50,805 bases of DNA, taken from the NCBI RefSeq assembly GCF_000719955.1, contig NZ_JOII01000037.1, forward strand, positions 1 to 50,805. Reading direction: 5' to 3'. Made by a program: the position numbers and the translations under genes. The notes below the pieces were generated by a model, which was not told the origin of the DNA, made no database searches, and saw nothing but the letters and a program-made list of their open reading frames with translations. How positions within the stretch are numbered: the stretch's first letter is position 1; every line of letters begins with the position of its first letter. Positions 48,893 to 50,805 of the stretch are shown piece after piece. Origin of the DNA: Streptomyces albidoflavus. GTDB taxonomy: Bacteria > Actinomycetota > Actinomycetes > Streptomycetales > Streptomycetaceae.

Positions 48893-50302
48893 TCAGGCGC
48901 CGCCGGTGTGGACCTGGAACGCGGCCCGGCGCACGGCCTTGGCGAGCGCCGGGTCCGGGTGGGCGGCGGCCAACGCCACCAGCACCTGGACGGTGCGGGG
49001 GTGGCCGACCGCGCGCACGTCCGCGAGGAGCGCGGGCACCGTCGGCTGCACGGCGGCCTCCAGGTGCCGGACGAGCAGCGGGGCCTCGCCGTGGTCGGCG
49101 ACGGCGGCGGCCGTGTCGACCCAGAGCCAGGTGGCCTCCTGGCGGCTGAGGACCAGCGGCGCGTCCTCGGGGTCGGTGCCGTCGTGCTCGGCGAGCCAGA
49201 GCAGGGCGTAGGGCCGCAGCAGGGCGTCCTCGGCGGCGGCGCGTACCTCGGCCTCGGCGGGGGCGCCCACGACGCGGAGCGCCTCGAAGGCGAGGCTGCG
49301 GACCATGGCGTCCTCGCCCCGGGCCGCCTCCAGCAGCTCGGCCACAGCGCTGCCGACGGGGCGGGCGGCGAGCCAGGCGCGGTACTCGGAGCGGGCCGAC
49401 TGCGGGCGCAGCCGGGCGCAGCCGCGCAGCATCTCCTCGGCGGGCTGCTCGATGTTGCCCGCCGGGCTCTGGGCGGCCACGCAGATCTGCTCCAGCCGCA
49501 CCCACACCGCCCAGCTGCCGAGCGGGGTCAGCGTGGCGTGGCCGTCGGCGTAGGTGAGGGCGCCGACGGCGGCGAGGCCGTGCAGGGCCCAGTCGAGCAG
49601 GGTGGCCAGCGGAACGTCCTCGGCCGGCTCGGCCGCCGGTTCGGTCCGGGGGCCGTACGGGATCTCGCAGCGCTGGGTGCGCAGTTCCTCCACGCGCTGT
49701 TCGAGGAGGTCCAGGAGCTGGGTGACCGGGACGGGGCCGTCCGAGAGCTGGAGCAGGGTCAGCAGCTGCGGGACCGCCTCGATCACCTCGGCGCCCGCGG
49801 CGGGGGTCAGCTCGTCGGGGCCGGGGTGGACCAGCGACCAGGCGTCGAAGAGGGCCACCCAGCCGCGCAGCACGGCGGAGTCGTCCCGGTCCCAGGCGCG
49901 CAGGCGCCAGCCGGGACGGGCCACGCCGCCGTGCACCTCGACCAGACCGGCGAGGCGGGCGGTGTCCCAGTCGGCACGGACTTTGGCCGGGGTCAGCCCC
50001 AGCTCACCCGCGGCGCGGGCGGCGGTCGCCTCGGAGAGCGTGCCCTCCCCGTCGGCGGGTGCGGCCGGCCGGGCCGCCGGGCCACCACGTGGCAGGGCCG
50101 CCTCGGCCCAGCGGGCGACCCGGACGGCGTCGGCCAGGCCCTCCCTCGCCATGGCGGCGAGCCGGGCCCGGGGCGGGGTGCCCTCGGGCGGACGGGGGGC
50201 GGGCCTGCGGGCCCGGCGTTCGGCGACCGCGGCCGGGGCGGCGGCGAGGGGTCGTGGGCGGACGATTCTGAGCCTGGAGTCGCGCGGGATACGGGACGTC
50301 AC
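48893..50302 (-). CDS. Conserved hypothetical protein (469 residues)
   Basis: A large soluble protein without a recognised family. Seen: a basic Arg/Pro/Ala-rich N-terminus (about 1-55), a possible winged-helix-like part at about 80-145 (LSEATAARAAGELGLTPAKVRADWDTARLAGLVEVHGG), a second one near 230-275 (LLDWALHGLAAVGALTYADGHATLTPLG), and helical HEAT-like repeats from about 320 to the end. GTG 50302 is preferred to an upstream TTG on position and start strength. It stands alone before a non-coding tail. Confidence 0.7.
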   Translation of the reverse strand: MTSRIPRDSRLRIVRPRPLAAAPAAVAERRARRPAPRPPEGTPPRARLAAMAREGLADAVRVARWAEAALPRGGPAARPAAPADGEGTLSEATAARAAGELGLTPAKVRADWDTARLAGLVEVHGGVARPGWRLRAWDRDDSAVLRGWVALFDAWSLVHPGPDELTPAAGAEVIEAVPQLLTLLQLSDGPVPVTQLLDLLEQRVEELRTQRCEIPYGPRTEPAAEPAEDVPLATLLDWALHGLAAVGALTYADGHATLTPLGSWAVWVRLEQICVAAQSPAGNIEQPAEEMLRGCARLRPQSARSEYRAWLAARPVGSAVAELLEAARGEDAMVRSLAFEALRVVGAPAEAEVRAAAEDALLRPYALLWLAEHDGTDPEDAPLVLSRQEATWLWVDTAAAVADHGEAPLLVRHLEAAVQPTVPALLADVRAVGHPRTVQVLVALAAAHPDPALAKAVRRAAFQVHTGGA

Positions 50303-50482
50303 AGGGGCAGTCTTCCGGGTGAAACCCGGAAATCCCAAACGGAAGCGGGGGCGGGGCTGCTATGGGCGGCTCGGAGCGAAATGTTCCAGCCGCTTTGTCC
50401 CCTCCCGGGTGGGGCTTGGGGTTGGGCTCTGCCCGGGCTGGGCCCGTTTCTCGGGGCGCGGGGTTTGCGCCGCCCTCACTTG

Positions 50483-50655
50483 TGGCCTCATGCGCCGGCC
50501 GGGCTGGGTTGCGTCGTGGGCTGGGCTCCGCCCCGGCCTTCCGCGCCTCGACCCTGCGGGTCACCGACTGGCCTCAGTCGCCGGCCGGGCTGTTGGGTGC
50601 CGGGCTCCGTCTCGACCGTGCCGGTCAAAGATGGCCTCAAACGCCGGCCGGGCTG
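50483..50655. repeat. Three copies of TGGCCTCANNCGCCGGCCGGGCTG
   Basis: Units at 50483-50506, 50569-50592 and 50632-50655 are identical except at the two N positions (TG, GT, AA). The bases between are partly similar too (CTCGACC.TGC.GGTCA before units 2 and 3). Spacing is irregular (86 and 63 bases). Confidence 0.85.
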
Positions 50656-50715
50656 TCAGGTTCGCGGTTCCTCCGGCACGTGGGTGGGGCGGGGCCGCGC
50701 CGGGGTACCTCCTCA

Positions 50716-50768
50716 CAAACTGCATGGTGCGGGGTGAGTTGGAGCATGGCTGCCTCGTGTGCAGTTTG
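50716..50768. repeat. Short inverted repeat near the right edge
   Basis: CAAACTGCA (50716-50724) and TGCAGTTTG (50760-50768) are exact complements 35 bases apart. Confidence 0.6.
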
Positions 50769-50805
50769 CTGCGGGGGCACCCCGACACGACCCCACCCCA
50801 CGGTC

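Larger units (their letters stand above)
50303..50805. other. 503-base non-coding tail with degenerate repeats
   Basis: No coding frame is supported. It contains three copies of a 24-base element (50483-50655) in a larger degenerate pattern, plus an inverted repeat near the right edge. GC-rich and typical of Streptomyces intergenic filler. The promoter of the 469-residue gene should lie here; none was resolved. Confidence 0.6.

Noticed and set aside
50483..50655. CRISPR array
   Set aside because: Only three units, irregular spacing, similar spacers and no cas genes.

Overview
The window is a stretch of chromosome from a Streptomyces or very close relative. The evidence is the very high G+C with strong GC bias at third codon positions, frequent GTG starts, a chaplin (ChpE-type) gene, a Gbn-type nucleoid protein gene, a Spo0M-like gene, Asp23/AmaP clusters and a Streptomyces-type rRNA leader at the left edge. 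From memory the gene order (chpE, serB, inhA/fabG, tyrS, moaA, gbn) matches the S. coelicolor core region around SCO1792-SCO1841. I see no transposase, integrase, prophage, CRISPR array, tRNA gene or natural-product cluster. This is core or conserved chromosome with about 54 genes.

Layout. 1-378: leader and promoter of an rRNA operon reading leftward out of the window. 0.4-3.3 kb: alkyladenine glycosylase, Spo0M-like protein, PEBP protein, HNH endonuclease. 3.3-6.6 kb: SPFH/NfeD membrane pair, an ABC ATPase and an unknown. 6.7-8.9 kb: chaplin chpE and a NarL-type two-component system. 9.2-12.2 kb: SDR overlapping a divergent QueA-like gene, then a long inverted-repeat leader and a transglycosylase-like secreted protein. 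12.3-17.3 kb: double-FHA ABC transporter, serB, a SixA-like phosphatase and a small membrane protein. 17.5-20.2 kb: a 38-codon membrane microprotein, CynX-type MFS exporter, divergent FadR-type regulator with a candidate operator, and a small secreted protein. 20.4-24.4 kb: inhA-type fabI with fabG, tyrS, two small membrane proteins and an orphan terminator that may end a small RNA. 24.6-28.8 kb: double Lrp regulator, metal-dependent amidohydrolase and AbgT transporter. 28.9-34.4 kb: Cys/His-rich small protein, moaA, DUF485/acetate-type symporter with a Crp-like site, and a subtilase. 34.6-38.7 kb: family III CoA-transferase with apparently permuted order, CopD-like protein, and a coupled YhhN plus fatty-acid-hydroxylase pair. 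38.9-41.6 kb: DEDDh exonuclease with BRCT, SURF1, and an SDR without the usual catalytic Tyr/Lys. 41.7-44.8 kb: a chain of Asp23, DUF6286 and AmaP genes with a divergent tandem Asp23-like gene. 45-48.3 kb: enoyl-CoA hydratase-like protein, gbn, and an ABC-F ATPase with a possible leaderless seven-residue upstream ORF. 48.4-50.8 kb: VOC protein, a 469-residue unknown, and a repeat-rich non-coding tail.

How the genes fit together. Most are housekeeping: fatty-acid elongation, serine synthesis, tyrosyl-tRNA charging, molybdopterin synthesis, cytochrome oxidase assembly, DNA repair. Several are envelope or development functions: chaplin, Spo0M, SPFH/NfeD, transglycosylase, Asp23/AmaP, FHA-ABC, Gbn. 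Convergent genes are mostly separated by strong GC-rich hairpins. The parts that look least explained are the compact Asp23/AmaP cluster, the YhhN/hydroxylase pair with a possible ether-lipid role, the Lrp-amidohydrolase-AbgT module, the permuted CoA-transferase, the inverted-repeat leader at 11.2 kb and the ABC-F upstream ORF.
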